A DNA stretch of 64,000 nucleotides, taken from Enterococcus moraviensis ATCC BAA-383. Its GTDB lineage: Bacteria; Bacillota; Bacilli; Lactobacillales; Enterococcaceae. Location: contig NZ_ASWB01000001.1 of assembly GCF_000407445.1 (NCBI RefSeq), positions 124,001-188,000 on the forward strand, written 5' to 3'. Shown in pieces: positions 62,526 to 64,000 of this stretch. Below the pieces are notes generated by a model. The model saw only the letters and a program-made list of their open reading frames with translations. It was not told the DNA's origin and did not search any database. Position 1 is the stretch's first letter, and each line of letters opens with the position of its first letter. The position numbers and the translations under genes were made by a program.

Positions 62526-63639
62526 AAGCATCTTTCCAAACAGTCTCAGCGATTGTTTTTACGAGTTTTATTTTTTCCCATTGATCTTCTTCACTCAAAT
62601 GATTGCCTTCATGTGTTGAAGCAAATCCGCATTGTGGGGATAAACAAATTTGATCTAACGAGACGAATTGACTAGCCTCATTAATTCGATTAATGATGGT
62701 AGAGGAATCCTCCAATTTCCCATTTTTTGTTGTAATTAGTCCTAGAACGATTCGTTGATCATTTAGTTCTTTAAGCGGTTCAAACCCACCTGAACGTTCA
62801 TCATCATATTCTAAAAAGAAACCATCAAAAGCTTTAATGGAGAATAAATTTTTAGCGATTTTCTCATAAGAACCATTATAAAGCCAATGTGATTGGAAAT
62901 TCCCTTTACAAAAATGGAAAGTGACAGCAAGATCATCAGGTTTATTCGCTAACGATTTTTCAGTTACTTCTTGAAAATCATTTAACAAGGAATCTGCATC
63001 TAAACCATTATTTTTTATCATAGTACGGAATCGCTCATCAAATAATCCGCCCCAGCTTGTGTCGTCTAATTGTAAATAACGACACCCAGCATCATAAAAA
63101 GCTTGAATTGCATCTTGGTAAGTTTTAATCAAATCTTTTTTGAACGTTTCTAAAGAATCATAGACTGGATTTTCATTGTATTGCTTCGATAAAATCAACG
63201 AATCTAAGAAAATCATATTTGGTCCAGGAATCGTTTGTTTTGCCAAAACGGGTGCAGCGTGTTTTTGAGTAAAACGAAAATGATCAAGAAAAGGGTGATC
63301 TGCTGAAAATGATAAAGGACCACTAACAAAAGTTCCTTGAGCATCCGTTGTGATACCAAAAGCAGTTGTTTGAAAATCATAAACAGTGATACCTTTTAAT
63401 CCTGCGATAAAATCTAAATGCCACCAGCGACGGCGAAATTCACCATCAGTCACAGCATGAAGTCCTGCATTTTTTTGTTTCTCGATAAGCTCAATAATTG
63501 TTTGATCTTCCACTTTTTTTAACTCGCCTTTTGTACTATTACCTGAAGCAAAGGCTGCTCGCGCATTTTTCAAAGCTTCTGGTCGTAAAAAACTACCAAC
63601 GATATCGAAGCGGAAAGGGATTTTTTTATTGTTTAGCAT
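62524..63639 (-). CDS. cobalamin-independent methionine synthase-like methyltransferase (MetE C-terminal, YxjG/YxjH type)
   Basis: The 371-residue protein matches the C-terminal catalytic domain of MetE but lacks its N-terminal half. Zinc-binding candidates are His and Cys in 'VTFHFCKGNF' and Cys in 'LSPQCGFAS'. 'GCRYLQLDDTSWG' is the MetE 'QiDEPa' position. B. subtilis YxjG and YxjH, of the same length, use other methyl donors to make methionine from homocysteine. GGAGG precedes ATG 63639. The leader is a T-box with a probable Met specifier. Confidence 0.9.
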   Translation of the reverse strand: MLNNKKIPFRFDIVGSFLRPEALKNARAAFASGNSTKGELKKVEDQTIIELIEKQKNAGLHAVTDGEFRRRWWHLDFIAGLKGITVYDFQTTAFGITTDAQGTFVSGPLSFSADHPFLDHFRFTQKHAAPVLAKQTIPGPNMIFLDSLILSKQYNENPVYDSLETFKKDLIKTYQDAIQAFYDAGCRYLQLDDTSWGGLFDERFRTMIKNNGLDADSLLNDFQEVTEKSLANKPDDLAVTFHFCKGNFQSHWLYNGSYEKIAKNLFSIKAFDGFFLEYDDERSGGFEPLKELNDQRIVLGLITTKNGKLEDSSTIINRINEASQFVSLDQICLSPQCGFASTHEGNHLSEEDQWEKIKLVKTIAETVWKDA

Positions 63640-63674
63640 AATGATTCCTCCATCTATTTGATTTGTTGAAAAGA

Positions 63675-63965
63675 CAAAAAAAGCCCTTTACTTTTCACAA
63701 AAGTAAAGGACGATTAATCGTGTTACCACCTTTAGTTTGAAAACCTCTCACAAGATTTTCCTCATTAGGTACAGATCATGAAGATCAATACCATGACGCT
63801 ATAATGGGCGTTCCCAATATCGGCTGTTCGAGTGTTGACCAATATTTACTCAAAGACCATCTTCCTGTTTTTTTAAACTATCTCTTTTCAGCTACCGAGA
63901 CTCTCTCATGAATTTTCAAAAAACAGTACTTTTCTTTTCATCGTATTTTAATTTATTCGCCATTA
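63675..63965 (-). promoter_or_regulatory. T-box riboswitch, probable methionine specifier
   Basis: On the minus strand the leader contains the T-box core AAAGGTGGTAACACG (63733-63719) and a terminator CCTTTACTTTT/AAAAGTAAAGG with a T-run (to about 63675). Upstream lies a Stem I region with 'GGTAGCTGAAAAGAGATAG'. Near the 3' side of Stem I, 'GGAAGATGGTCTTTGAG' places ATG (63860-63858) as the likely specifier codon. Uncharged tRNA-Met would favour the antiterminator and switch on the MetE-like gene. The 360-nt leader contains no gene. Confidence 0.9.
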
Positions 63966-63970
63966 ATGAA

Positions 63971-63999
63971 AGTATAGGCTAGAGATCACTGTTTGTCAA
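63971..63999 (-). promoter_or_regulatory. Promoter of the T-box/MetE-like unit
   Basis: TTGACA (63999-63994) and TATACT (63976-63971) on the minus strand are 17 bp apart. Confidence 0.85.
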
Positions 64000-64000
64000 C

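Noticed and set aside
1-64000. Search for CRISPR arrays, tRNA or rRNA genes, insertion sequences, phage genes and toxin-antitoxin pairs
   Set aside because: None was found: no regular spacer-repeat arrays, no transposase or integrase proteins, and no cloverleaf-like sequences were noticed.

Overview
The window is chromosomal DNA of a low-GC Firmicute, almost certainly an Enterococcus outside or at the edge of the E. faecalis species. The strongest pointers are a single-chain acetyl-CoA acetyltransferase/HMG-CoA reductase (mvaE) divergent from mvaS, a B-type RNase P RNA next to gpsB, purine-rich Shine-Dalgarno sites throughout, frequent TTG/GTG starts, and tight operons separated by bidirectional terminators. 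I cannot name the species. No tRNA, rRNA, CRISPR array, transposase or prophage gene was seen.

Positions 1-8.6 kb: the end of a small membrane transporter gene, a 36-codon small gene, a hypothetical protein, a SufT/PaaD-like Fe-S factor, and an XRE-cupin regulator divergent from a three-gene unit (dipeptide epimerase, transglutaminase-like protein, oligopeptide-binding lipoprotein) that looks like peptide or muropeptide salvage. Next comes pyrG behind a leader with the hallmarks of CTP-sensing reiterative transcription attenuation. Positions 8.6-17.4 kb are cell-wall and nucleic-acid housekeeping: PBP1A-recU, ypsA-gpsB, rnpB, an rRNA methyltransferase, an M32 carboxypeptidase, a DnaD-domain protein and nth.

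Positions 17.4-30 kb: a membrane-anchored glycerophosphodiesterase, a TVP38-type membrane protein, an Nramp Mn/Fe transporter with a candidate metal-responsive operator, rimM-trmD with a CAT-fold acetyltransferase gene before rplS (L19 leader), an AlkD-like protein, a 49-codon membrane peptide, a Ser/Thr-rich lipoprotein and the mevalonate genes. Positions 30-37.2 kb form a redox/accessory cluster. A MerR regulator lies upstream of a 19-bp-spacer promoter and an aldo/keto reductase. A LysR regulator follows, and then a close-packed run of flavodoxin, cupin, carboxymuconolactone decarboxylase, MFS and SDR genes.

Positions 37.3-47 kb hold a complete ABC importer, GH3 beta-glucosidase, GH94 phosphorylase and LacI locus, bounded upstream by paired LacI-type operators. 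Its gene order and the size of the GH94 protein match the known Listeria system for beta-1,2-gluco-oligosaccharides (sophoro-oligosaccharides). Positions 47-55.4 kb contain MarR and CorA genes, then a GntR-controlled mannose-family PTS with three sugar-phosphate isomerase-like genes: two different cupin-type PGIs and a two-domain protein with a type I mannose-6-phosphate isomerase C-terminus. I consider this PTS operon the most novel metabolic unit here.

Positions 55.4-64 kb: a long structured leader with three near-identical palindromes before a DbpA/YxiN-type RNA helicase, a short class B PBP without PASTA domains, rqcH (ribosome quality control), a TIM-barrel-like protein of unknown function, and a MetE-C-terminal-like methyltransferase under a T-box riboswitch whose likely specifier is AUG (Met).
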